64,000 bases of DNA from Begonia masoniana (GCA_022432975.1 CM039506.1:18818531-18882530); one strand, 5' to 3'; shown: positions 34,001-49,005, counted from the stretch's first letter. The notes: generated by a model from the sequence alone, not told the origin. Numbers and translations: made by a program.

Positions 34001-37000
34001 ATCTTTTGAACCAAATTGATTTAAAGTGAAGTTCTTTTACTCATCAAACGCATACAAGTCCTAATTACGACGCAATGAAGCGTTATTGGCCTCAATACAG
34101 TTCGTTCTCATCACTTCACGTTAAAGCCTTGAAGGGGAAAGGATTACTTCGGTTGTAACAACAGTCATTAACAATTCAACTCTTAGCTGCTACGTTCAGT
34201 TCTTGTTAAAACCAAATCGATTGATGAGGTTGTTTTGTACTCATCAAAAGCATTACTAAGCCTATAATTACGCGGCCATGATGTTATTGGAGCGTCAAAT
34301 ACACTTAGTTTCATCATTAAGGTTAAAGCTTGAAGGTTGATGAAAAGGAGAACTATTGGGTGGAACAACAAGTCATGTAACACTCACCTCCTTAGATTGA
34401 TAGTCAGTTCTTTTGGAACAAAACGATTGAGTGAAGGTTTGTTTTTTTTTCTTTTTTACTTCCTCAAACGCATTTCTAAGTCCTAATTAGCGTCCAATGA
34501 AGCAATAATGGGAGTTCCTCAATACACTCGTCTCATCACTCGAAATTTAAAAACCTTGGAAGGTGACTGGATAACTTCAATTGTAACAATAAGAGTCTTG
34601 TAACAGTCAACTCATTAGCTTGAAATGTTAGTTCTTTTGTAAACAAATAGATTGAAAGTGAAGGTTTTGCTACGTCAAAACAACGCAGTACTAGTCCTAA
34701 TAACGCGTCCAGAAGCTTATTGGGTCCTCAATACACTTCGTTCTTGAACTGCAAGTGAAAGGCTGGTAGGTGAAATGGATAACTGCGGTTGTTAACAACA
34801 CGTCAGTAACAGTCAACCTCATTAACTTGATACGTTCAGTTCTTTGAAACAAATTGATTGAAGTGAAGGTTTTTTACGTCATCAAAGCATTACTAAGTCC
34901 TAAGTACGCGTCCATGAAAACGGCATTCGGTCCTGCATTATAATTTGTGTGTCTCATCACTTCAGCAAAAAAGCTTGAAGGTTAAATGTATAACTTCAGT
35001 GTAACAAGAAGTCATGTAAAGCACCTCATAGCTGATACGTTCAGTTCTTTTGAAAACACAAAATCGATTGAAGTGAGGGTCTTTTACTTTATCAAACTCA
35101 TTTACGAAGTACTAATTACGCGGCCAGAAGCTTATGGAGTCCTCCATACACTTCGTTCTTCCTCACTTCAAGTTAACGCCTTGATGGTGAAACTGGATTT
35201 AACTTCGGTTGTAACAAACAACAAGTCATTAACAGTCAACATCATTGCTGGAGACATTCAGTTCTTTGAAACAAACGATGAGGAATAGGTTCTTTTACTG
35301 AATCACACGCATACTAGTACTAATTACGCGCCCATGAATCTTACGATGCTCAAATTACACTTCGTTTCTCATAACTTAGGTTAAAGCCTTGAAGGTGAAA
35401 TGGATAACTTCGGTGAAAAACAATTAATGACCAATCAACCTATTAGCTTGATACGTTCAGTTCTTTGAAACAAACGATTGACAGTGAAGGTTCTTTTACT
35501 TCATCAAACGCATACTTATAGTCCAAATACGCGTCCTGATGATATTTGTCCGCAATAACTTTGTTCTCATCACTTCAAGTTAAAGCTGGAAGGTGAAATG
35601 GATAACTTTTTGAATAACAACACCGTCATGTAACAGTCAACATCATTAGCTGGATACGTTCAGTTCTTTGAAACAAACGTGAAGTGAAGGTTTCTTTGTT
35701 ACTTCATAAAACGCATTACTAAGTCCAATACGCCCTCAATGAAGGGCTATTGGGTCTCATACAATTCGTTCTACACTTGCAGTTAAGCCTTGGAAGGTGA
35801 AATGGATAACTTTCAATTGAACAATAAGCGTTTGTGTAACAGTCAACACTCATTAGCTTGAAATGGTTAACTTCTTTGAAACAATGCGATTGAAGTGAAG
35901 GTTCTTTTATCATCAACGGCAATTACTAAGTCCTAAGTACGCGTCATGAAGCTTATGGGTCCCAATACACTTCGTTTCAATCACTTCAAGTTAAAGGCTT
36001 GTAGGTGAAATGGATAACTTCGGTTGTACAACAAGTCATGTAACGTCAACCTCATAACTTGATCGTTCCGTTCTTTTGAACAAATTGATGAAGTGAAGGT
36101 TCTTTTCTTCATCAAACGAAGTACTAAGTCCTATTACGCGTGCCATGAAAATGATTCGGTCCTCAATACACTTTGTCTCATCATTCCAGCAAAAGCTTTG
36201 AAGGTGAAATTGTTATAACTCAGGTGGAACAAGAAGTCAGATACAGTGAACCTCAATAGCTAGATACGTTCAGTGCTTTTGAAACACATCTGATTGAAGT
36301 GAAGGTTCTTTTACTTTATCAATCTCATTACTCAAGTCTAATTCCGCGTCCATGGAAGCTTATTGGGTTCTTCAAATTTTTTTTCACACACCTTCATTCT
36401 CCTCACTTCAGTTAACGCCTGATGGTGAAATGGATACTTCGGTTGTAACAACAAGGCATGTAAACAGCAACCCATTAGCTTGATACATGTAGGTCTTTTG
36501 AAACAAATCGACGAAGTGAAGTTCTTTTACTTCTCAAAAGCATTATAAGTACTAATTACGAGTCCAGAATCTTATGGGATGCTCAATACACTTCGTTTCA
36601 TCACTCAAGTTAAAGCCTTGAGGTGAATGGATAACTTCGGGGTAACAACATTCATGTGAACAATCAACCTCATTAGCTTGATACGTTCAGTTCTTTTGAA
36701 ACAAATCGATTGAAGTGAAGGTCTTTTTCATCAAACGAATTACTAAGTCCTAATTACGCGGCCATGATGCAATTGGTTCCCAATACACTTTGTTATCCAG
36801 CACTTCAAGTTAAAGCCGTGAGGTGAAATGGATAACTTTAGATGTTAACAAAAAGTCCTTGTAACAGGTCAACCCCATAGCTTGTACGTTCAGTTCTTTT
36901 GAAACAAATAAATGAAGGGAAGGTTCTTTACTTCATTCAACCGCATTTACTAATCTAATACGCGTCCATGAAAGCTTTGGGTCCTCTATAACTTCGTTCT

Positions 37001-40000
37001 CATCCTTGCAGTTAAAGCTTGAAGGTTGAAAGGATTAACTGCGCTGTAACAACAAGTAGGTAACAGTAACTCATTAGCTTGATAATGGGCAGTTCTTAAA
37101 ACAAATCGATTGAAGGGAAGATTCTTTTACTCTTCCAAAGCCATACTAAGTCCTTTTACGCGTCCATGAAGTCTTATTGTGGCATCAATACAATTCGTTT
37201 TATCACTTCCAGTGAAAGCTTGAAGGTGAAATGAACTTATGTTTTAACAACAGTCAGTAAAGTCAACCTCATAGCTGTACGTTCAAGTTCTTTTGAACAA
37301 AAATCGATGAGTGAAGGTTCTTTTACTGTCATCAAACTCATTACGAGTCCTAATTCAGATCCATGAAGTATTGGGTATCAATACACTCGTCTCATCACTT
37401 TAGGCGTTAAAGCATGAAGGTGAAATGGATCACTTCGGTTGTAACAACAAGTTCATGTAACAATCAACTCTCATAGCGGATACGGTTCAGTCTTGAAAGA
37501 AAGGAAATCGATTGAAGTGAAGGTTCTTTTACTTCTCAAAAGCATTTACTAAAGTCCTAATACGCGTCCATGATGCTTATTGTGTCATCAATACACTTAC
37601 GTCTCATCACTTTAAGTAAAGCCTTGAAGTTGAAATGGAATAACTATGTGTGGGAACAACAAGTCATGTAACAATCAACCTCAATTAGCTTCATAAATAA
37701 GTTCTTTTTGATACAAACGATTGAAATGAAGGTTCTTTTACTTACAAATGCTTATAAGTCCTAATTACGCGTCCATTGAAGGAATTGGTCCTCAATACAC
37801 TTCGTTCTATCACTTCCAGCTAAGTTTGAAGGTGAAATGTATAAATTCAGTTGTAACAACAAGTCATGTAACAGTCAATCATTAGTCTGATAGTTCAGTT
37901 CTTTTGAAACAAATCGATTGAAAGTGAGGTTCTTTTACTTATCAAAAAACTCATTACTAAGTCCCAATTACGCCTCCAGGATGCTTATGGGTCTCAATAC
38001 ACTTTCGTTCTCATCACTTCAAGTTAAAGCCTTGAATGTGAAAGGCTAACTTCGGTTGTACAACAATCATGTAACAGTCAAAACCTCATTAGCTGATATC
38101 GTTCAGTCTTGAACAAACTCGATTGAGCGTGAAGGTTCGTTTACTTCATCAAAAGCATTACTAGTCTAATTACGCGCTGAAGTTATGGTGTGTTCTAAAC
38201 CTTCGTTGTCATCACGACAAGTAAAGCTGACATGTGAAATTGATAACTGAGGGTGCTGGAACAAAACAAGTTCATGCCTGGAACAGTCAACTTCAATAGG
38301 CTTGATTACGATTCATTTCTTTTGAAATAAATCGGATGATGTGAAGGTTCTTTACTTCATCAAACGCCGTACAAGTCCTAATTATGAGTCCAGATCGTAT
38401 TGGGTCCTCAATACACTTCGTTCTCACACTTCACGTTAAAGCCGTTGAAGGTAATTGGGATAACTTCGGTGTAACACAAATCATGTTAACGTCAACCTAT
38501 TTAGCTTGATACGTTACAGTGTTTGGAAAACAAAATCAATGAGCGCAACGTTCATTTACTCATCAAACACATTACTAAGTCCTACTTAACGCGGTCCATG
38601 ATGCTTATTGGTTTCTAAATAACTTGTTCTAAACGCAAGTAAAGCCTGAAGGTCGAATTGGATAAATCGGTTGTAACAACAAGTCATGTAACAGTCAACC
38701 TCATTAGCTTGAACGTCAGTTGTTTGGAAACCAAATCAATTGAACGCACGTCATTTACTTCATCAAAACACATACTCAGTCAATTACGGTCCATGATGCT
38801 TATTGGGTCCTCAATACACTTCGTTCTCATCACTTACAGTAAAGCCTGAAGGTGAAATGGATAACTTGGTTTGTAAAACAAGTCATGTAAAGTCACCTCA
38901 TGCTTGATACCGTTCAGTTCTTGAAACAAATCGATTGTGAAGCGAAGGTTCTTTTATTTATCAAGCAGTACTAAGCCTAATTACGGTCCATGAAGCTTAT
39001 TGGGTCCTCATAAAATTCTTCTATCACTTTCAAGTTAAAGCCTTGGGAAGGTGAAATGGATAACTTCCGGTTGTAACAACAAGCATGTAAGAGTAACCTC
39101 ATTAGCTTGATACGTTCAGTTACTTTTGAAACAAATCGCTTGAAAGTGAAGGTTCTTTTACTTCATCAACATATTACTAATCTCATTAGCGTCCATGATG
39201 TTATGGGTCAAATACACTTCGTCTCATCCTTCAAGTAAAGCATTGAGGTGAAAGGGATAACTCGGTTTTAACAATAAGCAATGTGACAATGTCAACTCTA
39301 GCTTGATACGTCAGTTCTTGTGAATGAAATCTACTGACGTGAGGTTCTTTTTCTTCATCCAAACGCATTACAAAGTCCTAATTACGCGTCCATGAAGCTT
39401 ATTAGGTTCAATATCACTTCGTTGTCCTCACTTCAAGTTAAAGCCTTGAAGGTAAATGGATAACTTCGGTTTGTTGTTGTAACAACAAGTTCATGTACCA
39501 GTCAACCTCATTAGCTGATACCGTTCAGTTCTTTGGAAACAAATCGACAGCAGTGAATGTTCTTACTTCATAAAACGCAGTACAAGTTAATACGAGGTCC
39601 ATGAAAGCTGTATTGGACCCAATACACTTCGTCTTCAAAAATTTTCAAAACTTCAAGTTAAAGCCTTGAAGATCAAATGATAACTTACGTGTAACAAAAA
39701 GTCAAGTACGGTCAACTTCTGCCTTGATACGTTCGGTTCGTTTGAAACAAATCGATGAATGAAGGTGAGGTTCTTTTACTCATCAAACATTTACTAAGTC
39801 CTAATTATGAGTCCATGATGCTTATTGGGTCTCAATACACTGCGTCTCATCACTTCAAGTTAAAGCAGTGAAGGTGAAATGGTAACCTTCGTGGTAACAA
39901 CAAGTCATGTAACAGTCAATCTAATAGCTTGCTACGTTCAGTTTTGCATGAAATCTACTGAGTGAAGGTTCTTTTACTTCATCAAACGCATTACTGAAGT

Positions 40001-43000
40001 CCTAATTACGCGTCCATGACGCTTATTGGGTCTCAATACAAATTGTTCTCCTCACTTCAAGTTAACGCCGTGAAGGTGGATGAAAGGGATAACTTCGGTT
40101 GTAACCAAACAACTGTAACAGTCAACCTCAATTAGCCTTGATCGTTGCAGGTTCTTTGAAACAAATGACAGCAGTGAATGCTTTTACTTCATCAAACGCA
40201 TTAAACTCTAATTATGTGTCCATGAGGCTTATTGCGGTCTGCAAATACACTTCGGTTCCATCACTTCAAGGTAAAAGCATGAAGGTGAAAAGATAACTTC
40301 GGTTGTAACACAAGTCATGTAACAGCCACCTCTTAGCTTGATACGTCAGTCTTTTGAATGAAATATCTACTGGAAAGTGAAGGTTCTTTTACTGTATCAA
40401 ACGCATTACTAAGTCACTAATTACGCGTCCATGACGCTTATTGTCCGCAATACAATTCGTTCTCATCAAGTTCAAGTTAAAGGCCTTGAAGGAAGGGATA
40501 CTTCGGTGGTAACAAGAAAGTCAGAATAGTCAACCTCATTAGCTTGATCAGTTCCAAGTTCTTGAAACAAATCGATTAAAGTGGAGGTGCTTTTACTTCA
40601 TCCAAACCGATTACTACTCCTAATTAAGTGTCCATGATGCTATTGGGGCCTCATACACTTAGTCTCATCACTTCAAGTTTAAAGAGTGAAGGTGAATGGA
40701 TAACTTCAGTTGTAACACAAGCTCATGTACAGTAACTCATTAGCTGATACGTTCGGTTCTTTTGAAACAAATCGAGTGAAGTGAGGTTCTTTTACTTAAT
40801 CAAACCACAAATAAGTCCTAATAAGCGTTCATGAAGCGTATTGGGTCCTCAATTACACTCGTTCTCTATCACTTCAAGTTAAAGCCTGAAGGTGAAATGG
40901 ATAACTTCGGGTTGTAACAAAAGTAATGTAACAGTCAACCTCATTAGCTTGATACGGTTCGGTTCTTTGAAACAAATCGATTTAAGTGAAGGCTTTTATT
41001 CATCAAACACATTCTAAGTCCTAATTATGTTCCATGATGCTTTATTGGGTCCTCAATACACTTCGGTATCATCACCTTCAAGTTAAAGCATTGAAGGTTG
41101 AATTGGATTAACTCGGGGTAACAACAAGTCATGGATACAGTCACTCATTAGCTTGATTACGTTCAGTTATTTGAATGAAATCTTACTGAAGTGAAGGTTC
41201 TTTTACTTATCAAACGAATTACTAAGTCTAATTAGCGTCCATGAAGGCTAATGGGGTCCTCAAACAATTCGGTCTAGCACTTAAGTTAAGATTGAGGTGA
41301 AATGGATAACTTCGGTTGTAACAACACGTCATGAACAGTCAACTCAAGCTTGATACGTTCAGTCTTTGAATGACATCTACTGAAGTGAAGGTTCTTTACG
41401 TCATCAAAGCATTCTAAGTCCTAATTAAGCGGCCATGAAGCTTATTGGGTCCTCAATACAACTTCTCATCACTCAAGTTTAAAGGCCTTGAAGGGAAATG
41501 GATAACTCGGGCTGTAAACAACAAGTCATGTAACAGTCAAACCTCAATAGTTGATACGTTCAGTTCTTTGAAACAAATAGACAGCAGTGAATGTCTTTTA
41601 CTTCGTCAAACGCATTACTAAGTCCATATTACGCGCCAGGCAATCGTATTGGTCCCAATACACTTCGTGTCTCATCACTTCAAGTTAAGCCTGAAGGTAA
41701 TTTGTAACTCAGTTGTAACAACAAGTTCTGAACAGGCAACCTCATTAGCTTGAGACTTTCGGTTTTTTGAAACAAATCGATGAAGTGAAGGTTCTTTTAC
41801 TTCATCACACACATAACGAAGTCCTAATACGCGTCATGAAGCGTTGGGGTACTCAATACACGTCGTTCTCATCAATTCAAGTAAAGCCTTGAAGGTGAAT
41901 GGAAACTTCGGTCGGTTAACAACAAGTCATGTAACAGTCAACCTCATTCGCTTGATACGTTCGGTCTTGTGAAAACAAATCGCATTGAAGGGAAGGGTCT
42001 TTACTTCATCAAACACATTACAAGTCCTAATATGCGGTTCCCCCCCCAAGTGAATGCTTATTGGGTTCCTCTACACTCGTTCTCAGCACTTCAAGTTAAA
42101 GCATTGAAGGTGAATGGATAACTTCGGTTGTAACAACAAGTCATGTACAAGTAAACCTCATTAGCTGATACGGTCAGTTCGGTTGATGAAATCTTACGTG
42201 AATGTGAAGGTTCTTTTACTTCATCAAACGCATTCTAAGTCCAATTACGCGTCCATGAAGCTTATAGGGTCCCTTCATACAATTCGTTCTCATCACTTCA
42301 AGTTAAAGCCTTGAAGGTGAAATGGATAACTTCGGTTGTAACAAAAAGTCATGTAAGAGTCAAATCTAGTAGCTTGATACGTTCAGTTCGTTTGAAAAAT
42401 CGATTGAAGTGAAGTTATTTACTTCATCAAAACGTATTACTAATCCAAAATTACGTGTCCATGCACTTATTGGTCCTTAATACACTTCGTTCTCATCCCC
42501 TTCAAGTTAAAATCCGGAAGGTGAAATGGATAACTTCGGTGGTAAAAAAGTCATGTAACAGTCAACCTCATTAGCTTGATCGTAAGTTCTTTTGAAACAA
42601 ATCGATTGAAGTGAAGGTTCTTTTACTCATCAAGAAGATTACTAATCCTAAATTACGCGTCATGAAGCTTATTAAGTCTCAATACATTTCGTTCTCATTG
42701 CCTTCAAGTTTAAAACCATGAAGGTGAAATGATAAATGCGGTTGTAACGACAATCATGCACAGTCCACTCATTAGCTGGATACGTTCATTTCTGTTTAAA
42801 CAATCAATTAAAGTGAAGGTTCTTTTACTTATCAACCACTTTACCCTAAGTCCTAATACGCGTCCTTAAGCTTATGGGTGGCGCAATAACTTCGGGTTCC
42901 ATCACTTCAAGTTAAAAAAAGCTTGAAGGTGAAATGATAACTCAGTTTAACAACAGTCATGAATAGTCAACCTCATTAGCTTGGATCGTTCAGTTCTTTT

Positions 43001-46000
43001 GGAAAATCACTTGAAGTGAAGGTTATTTTACTTCATCAACGCATTACTATGTCCTAATACGGTCCATGAAGCTTATTGGGGGCTTAATACACTTTGTTTC
43101 ACCATGTCACGTTAAAGCCTTGGAGGTGAAATTGATAAACTGCGGTTGTAAACACAAGTCATGTAACATAACCTATTAGCTTGATGACTTCAGTTCTTTT
43201 GACACAAATCGATTGGAAGGAAGTGCGTTTACTTAATCTAACGCATTACTAAGTCTAATGAGCGTCCATTAAGCTTATGGGGTCCTCAATACACTTCGTG
43301 CTCATCACTTAAGTTAAAGATTTGAAGGTGAAATAGATACTCGGTGGAACAAAGTCATGTAAATAATAACCTCATTAAGATTGTTGGTCAGTCTTTTGAA
43401 CAAATGAGAAGGGAAGGTTCTTTTATGTAATCACACATACTAAGTCCTAAGTGCGCGTCCATGATGCTTAGGGGCGTCTCAATACAATCATTAATCACTT
43501 CAAGTTAACGCCTTGAAGCGGAAATGGAAAATTCGGTCCAGTTGTAACAAAAGTGATGTAACAATCAATCTCATTAGATTGATAGCGTTTTTCCAGTTCT
43601 TTTACTTTCTCAAAAGCAATTACTAAGTCCTAATATTTAGTCGCATGAGCTTAGGGGTAATAAAATACACTTCGTTCTCATCCTTCTAGTTTTAACGCAT
43701 GAAGGTGCAATGGAATAACTTCAGTTGTAACAACAAGTAGAAACAGTCAACTCATTTTAGTTGATACTTTAGTGGCGTTCTGTAACAATCGATTGAACTG
43801 AAGGTTCATGTACTTCATCAAAGCATCCCACTAAGTCTAATACGGTCCATGAAGCTGATTGGCGGCCTCAATACACTTCGTTCTCATCACTTTAGTTAAG
43901 CCTTGCCAAAGTGAAATGGATAACTTTTGTACAACAAGTCATTTAACAGTTCAAACCTCATAGCTTGATACGTTCAGTTCTTTGACTGAAATATACTTGA
44001 AGTGAAGGTTCTTTTTTAATTCATAAACGCATATATAATGTCGAATACGCGTCCATGGAAGGCTTATTAGGTCCAATACACTCGTTGTCATCATTCAAGT
44101 TAAAGCCTTGAAGGTGATGGATATTCGGTTGTTGTAACAACAAGTCATGCTGTACAGTCATAACCATAATTAGCCTTGATAAGTTCAGTTCTTTTGATAA
44201 CAAAGCGACAGAACGTGATGTTCTTTTAACTTCATGCAAACGCTTACTAAGTTCCGTAATACGCGTCCTTGAAGCTTATTGGGTCCTCAATACTTTCGTT
44301 CTCATCACTTCTAGTTTAAAGCCTTGAAGGTGAAATTGATAACTTGAGTTTGTAACAACAAGTCAATGTAACAGTCAACCTCTCATAGCTGATAGTCAGT
44401 TCTTTTGAAACAAATCTTTTTTTTGCACAGCAGTGAAGTCTTGTACTTCACAAAAGCATACTAATAATAATTACGCGTCCATGAAGCTATTGTGTCCTCA
44501 AACACTTCGTTCTCATCACTCAAGTAAAAAGACTTGAGGTGAATAGGATAACTTCGGTTGTAATCAACAAGTCATGTAAACAATCAACCTCATTAGCTTG
44601 ATAGTTCAGTTCTTTGGAAACAAATCGCATTGAAGTGAAGGTGCGGTTACTTTCATCTAACGCATTACGACGTCCTAAATTATGCGTCCATAAACTTATG
44701 GGTCCTCAATACACTTCGTTCTCATCACTTAAAGTAAAGATTTGAAGGTGAAATGATAAACTTCGGTTGTAACAACAAGTCATGTAATAATCAACGTCAT
44801 AGCTTGTAGGTTCAGTTCTTGAAAACAAATCCCCGATGAAGTGACGTGAAGGTTCTTTTACTTAATCAACACATTACGAAGTTTCCTAATTGCGCCGTCC
44901 TGATGCTTATTGGGTCCTCAATACACTTCTTCTCATCACTTCAAGTTTTAAAGACTGAAGGTGAAAAGGGATAAATTCGGTTGTACAAAAAGTGATGTAC
45001 AATCAATCTCATTAGCTTGATACGTTCCGTTCTTTTACTTTCTAAACGCATACTAAGTCCTAATATTCGTCCATGATGCTTATTGGGTCCTCAATACACT
45101 TCGTTCTCATCACTTTAGTTAAAGCCTTGACGGTGAAATGGGATAACGGCAGTTGAACAACAAGTCATGTAACAGTCACTCATTATCTTGATACGTTTTA
45201 GTGCTTTTGTAACAATCGATTGAACTGAAGGTTCATTACTTCATCAAACGCTCTAGTCCTAATTCCGCGTCCATGAGCGATTGGGGCCTCATACACTTCT
45301 TTCTCATTCACTGCGTTCTAGTTAAAGCCTTGACGGGAAATGGTAACTTTCAGTTGTACAACAGTCTTAACAGTCAACCTCATAGCTTGATACGTTCAGA
45401 TTTCTTTGAAGAAATCGATTGAAGTGAAGGTTCTTTTTTACTTCATCAACGCATTAACTATCCTAATTACGCGTCCTAAGCTGAGTGGGGTCCTCATACA
45501 CTTCGTTCTCATCACTCAAGTTAAGCTGAGGGGACTGGATCTTCGTTGTACAGAGTCCTGTAACCAAAGGTAAAAAAGAAAATTTCCCAAACCTCATTAA
45601 GCTGATACGTTTATTCGTTTTGTACCCCTCGTTGAACTGATGTTCATTTACTCATCAAACGCATCACTACGTCCAAATTACGCGTCCCCTAAGCGTATGG
45701 GTCCCTTAATACACTTCGTTCTCATCACTTCTAGTTAAAGCCTTGAAAGTGAAATGGCTCACTCAGTGTACAACAAGTCATGTACCAGTCAACCTCATTA
45801 GCTTGATACGTTCAGTTCCTTGTAGAAAGAAATCGTTGAAGTGAAGGTTCTTTATTACTTACATCAAACGCTACTATCCTAATTACGCGTCCATGAGGCT
45901 TATGGGGTCCCTCAATACACTTCGTTCTCAGCACTTCAAGTTAAAGCCTTAAAGGTGAAATGGTCACTTTCGTTGTAACAATAAGTCATTAACAATACTC

Positions 46001-48116
46001 CTCATTACCTTGATAAGTTCAGTTGTTTTGACAATCGATTGCAGGGTAAAGTTCTTTTACTTCATCGACGATTACTAAGGTCCAGAAAAATTACGCGTCC
46101 CTAAAGCTTATTGGGTCCTTAATACCTTCCGTTCTCAGCACTTCCAGTGAAAAGCCTTGACGTGACAGGATAACTTCCATGTCGTTAACACCAAAGTCAT
46201 CACGTAACAATCAACCTCATTACACTTATAAGTTCAGTTCGTTTGAAACAAATTCGATGAGTGAAGGTTCTTTTACCTTCATCCAACGCTTACTAAGTCC
46301 ATACGCGCCCTGAGCTTTGGGGGTCCTCAATTCCTTCGTTCTCTATCACTTCCAGTTAACAGCCGTGAAGGTGAAATTGATAACTTCAGTTGTAACAACA
46401 ATTCATGTAACTCTACCCTCATTACCTGATAAGTTCAGTTGTTTGACCAATCGCGTGAAGTGAAGTGCTTTACTTCATTCAAACCAATACTAAGGCCAGT
46501 TACGCGTCCTTGACGCGTATTGGGTTCCTCAATCACTTTGTTCTTATCACTTCCCCATTAAAGCCTTGAAGTTGAAATGGATACTTCAGTTGAACAATCA
46601 GAGTCATGTACCTGTCACCTCATTCTGATACTTCATTTTCTTGGCAACAAATCGAGGGAAGTGAAGATGCGTTTACTTCTCAACCAAGTACTAATCCTAT
46701 TAATAACGCGTCCCTTAATCTATTGGTCCTCATGCACTTCGTTCTCATCACTTCAGTTATGCCGTGAGGGGAATGGATAACTTCGGTTGGACAACAAGTC
46801 TGTAAACAATCAACCTCATTAACGTGAATACTTCAGTTTTTTTGTAAACAAGCAATTGGAGGGAAGGCTTTACTTCATCAAACCAGTACCTCAAGCCTAA
46901 ACAGCCAGATGCTTATTGGGTCCTCAATCACTTTGGTCTCATCACGTCAAGTTACCCTTGAGGTGAATTGTAACTTTCGTTGGTGAAACGCGACATGGTG
47001 GCATGTAAGCAGTCCCCTCATTAATCTTATCCGTTCATTGTTTGGAACAAATCCGTCGAAGTAAAGGTTCTTTTAAATATCTTCATCAAACCATTACTAA
47101 TCCAATTACGCGCCATGAAGCTTATTGGGTCCTCACTACACTCGGTCTCATCACGTCAGTTAAAGCCTTGAAGTGAATGGATCAACTTCGTTTGTAACAA
47201 CAAGTCATGTAACATCACCTCATTAACTTGAGACGTTCAGTTTTTTTTTAAACCATCGTGGAAGGAAGGTTCTTTTCTGCATCAACCGCATTTTTACTAA
47301 TTCCGCTATGCGTCGCTGAGGCTTATTGGGTCCGTCAATACCTTTGGTCTCAATCACTTCAAGTTAAAAAAGCCCTTGAAGTGAAATGGATCACTGCGTT
47401 GTAACAACAGTCATGTAACAGTCACCCATAGCTGTGATACCTCAGTCTTTTGAAGAAAGCGATGAAGTGAAGGTTCTCACTTCATCGCCATATTTACTAA
47501 GTCCTACTACGCGTCTGTGAAGCTTAAGGAGTCCTCAATACAATCGTTCTCATCCTTTCAGTAGCCTTCAAGGTGAATGGATAACTTTTCGGTTGTAACA
47601 ACATGTCCATGTACAGTCAACCTCATTAGCTTGATCTTCAGTCTTGTGAAACAATCGATTGACGTGAAGGGTCTTTTACTTCATCAACGCATTACCAAGT
47701 CCTAATTACGCTTCCTAGCGGTTGGGCCCTCATACATTTCGTCTCGCATCACTTCAAGTTTAAGAAATCCTTGAAGGTGACGGGATACTTCGGGTGTAAC
47801 AACAATTCATGTAACACTCACCTCATTACTTGTACTTCAGGTTTTTTTAAACACATCGATTGAAGTTGAAGGTTCTTTTACTTCACCAACACTTACTAAT
47901 TCCTAATATCTCCATGATGCTTATTGGTCCCAATACACTTTGTTCTCATCACGTCAAGTTAAAAGCCTGAAGGTGAAATGGATAACTCGGTTGTAACACC
48001 AGTCTGTAGCTGTCACCCTCATTAGCTTGCTACTCAGTTTGTTTTGAACAAATCGATCGAAGTACAGGTTTCGTTTACTTCTCAAACGCATTACATTCCC
48101 TAATTAGCGTCCTTGG
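34001..48116 (+). repeat. 208-bp satellite, heavily corrupted by random indels (unpolished sequence)
   Basis: Still satellite throughout, with the same words in the same order, but small insertions, deletions and substitutions occur every 10-20 bases, spread evenly and different in every monomer. The array tracks 54480-63110 monomer by monomer until about 42470: odd monomers such as the ATGAAAC(G/T)GATTCGG unit (34917 and 36147 against 55411 and 56662), GCGAACGTTCATTTAC, ATGAAATCTACTG and GCTTATAGGG appear in the same sequence. From about 42470 to 48116 I see no counterpart inside the window. Satellite-looking insert junk such as GGTAAAAAAGAAAATTTCCC (about 45570) is also present. Monomer-level variants here should not be trusted. 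Confidence 0.9.
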
Positions 48117-48418
48117 AGCGTCATTTCGATCCTAACGATTAATAGGAATTTTAAGAAAATTATGAGAATTTTCGGAGTTTAGACGCTATATTCCGAGTAA
48201 ATACGTTTCTCGTAATGTAAAGGACGTTTTCATAAAAATAACAAACGAAGTCCAATTTGCGAACGGACAGTTTTGTTAAACCCCAAATAATAAGTTGGAC
48301 TTATTGGCTAAATGTGGAAAGTTAGAAAAGTCGAATAGTTGGACGATTAACGAACCGAAGGATGAAATAAAATAGAAATATGTGTTAAGGGCAAAATGGT
48401 AATTTGCAAAGTAAATTT

Positions 48419-48425
48419 TATAAAA
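48419..48425 (+). promoter_or_regulatory. TATA box of LTR-1, second copy
   Basis: TATAAAA with the same downstream pyrimidine-rich leader as the copy at 27944. Confidence 0.48.
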
Positions 48426-48960
48426 ATAACCTAAACTCCTTTTCTCCTCACTTTTTCTTTCCTTCTCTGTTTCACAAAAACGACAGAGAGCTTCCTCCTT
48501 CGCGATTCTTCTCGGCCGCGGCGATTCCTCAACGATCCGACCTCCGTTCCTCCTCCGTTCTTCGTTATTTTTCCTCCTCTCGCTATCCTAGGTATGAATC
48601 TACGTTCTTAGAGCGTTTATTTCGAGTTTTACGAAGTATAAACAATTAGGGTTTCGTTTAAGTTTCGATTAAAAATGAGATTTAGGGTTCGTAATTAATA
48701 GGTTAGCAGTAATTTAGTATATATTGAATGTATTGGACGAATTTAAATCAATTTGTGAAAAAGTTAAATTCGTAGATTTTCGGGTTTTTAAGGAAAAAAC
48801 TCGTTAATTGAGGTTTCGGGCTATCGAGCATTAATTGACGTTCTAAATGCTTCGATAAGCTAAGTTAAGAATTTAGGAAAATTGCTTAGTTAAAGTTTTA
48901 TCAATTTGGACGCTTGAAGCTTAAATTCGTTTTAAAGTCGATGATTCTAAATTGCTTTAG

Positions 48961-49005
48961 GTAAACGACTCCCGTGGACGAAGCTTGAGATTCAGCGCGC
49001 TCAAG
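48961..49005 (+). other. 45-nt splice-flanked segment in LTR-1, second copy
   Basis: Preceded by TTGCTTTAG and followed by GTAAGTTCTCG, as in the first copy, with two substitutions (GTGAACGACTCTCG there, GTAAACGACTCCCG here). A better upstream donor (CTAG|GTATGA at 48591/48592) predicts a 369-nt first intron. Confidence 0.45.

Noticed and set aside
34001..48116. Ancient, decayed satellite or a hypermutated array as a biological phenomenon
   Set aside because: Old satellite would show shared substitutions and kept period. Here errors are private, indel-dominated and begin and end at quality boundaries, while the underlying variants match a clean copy elsewhere in the window.
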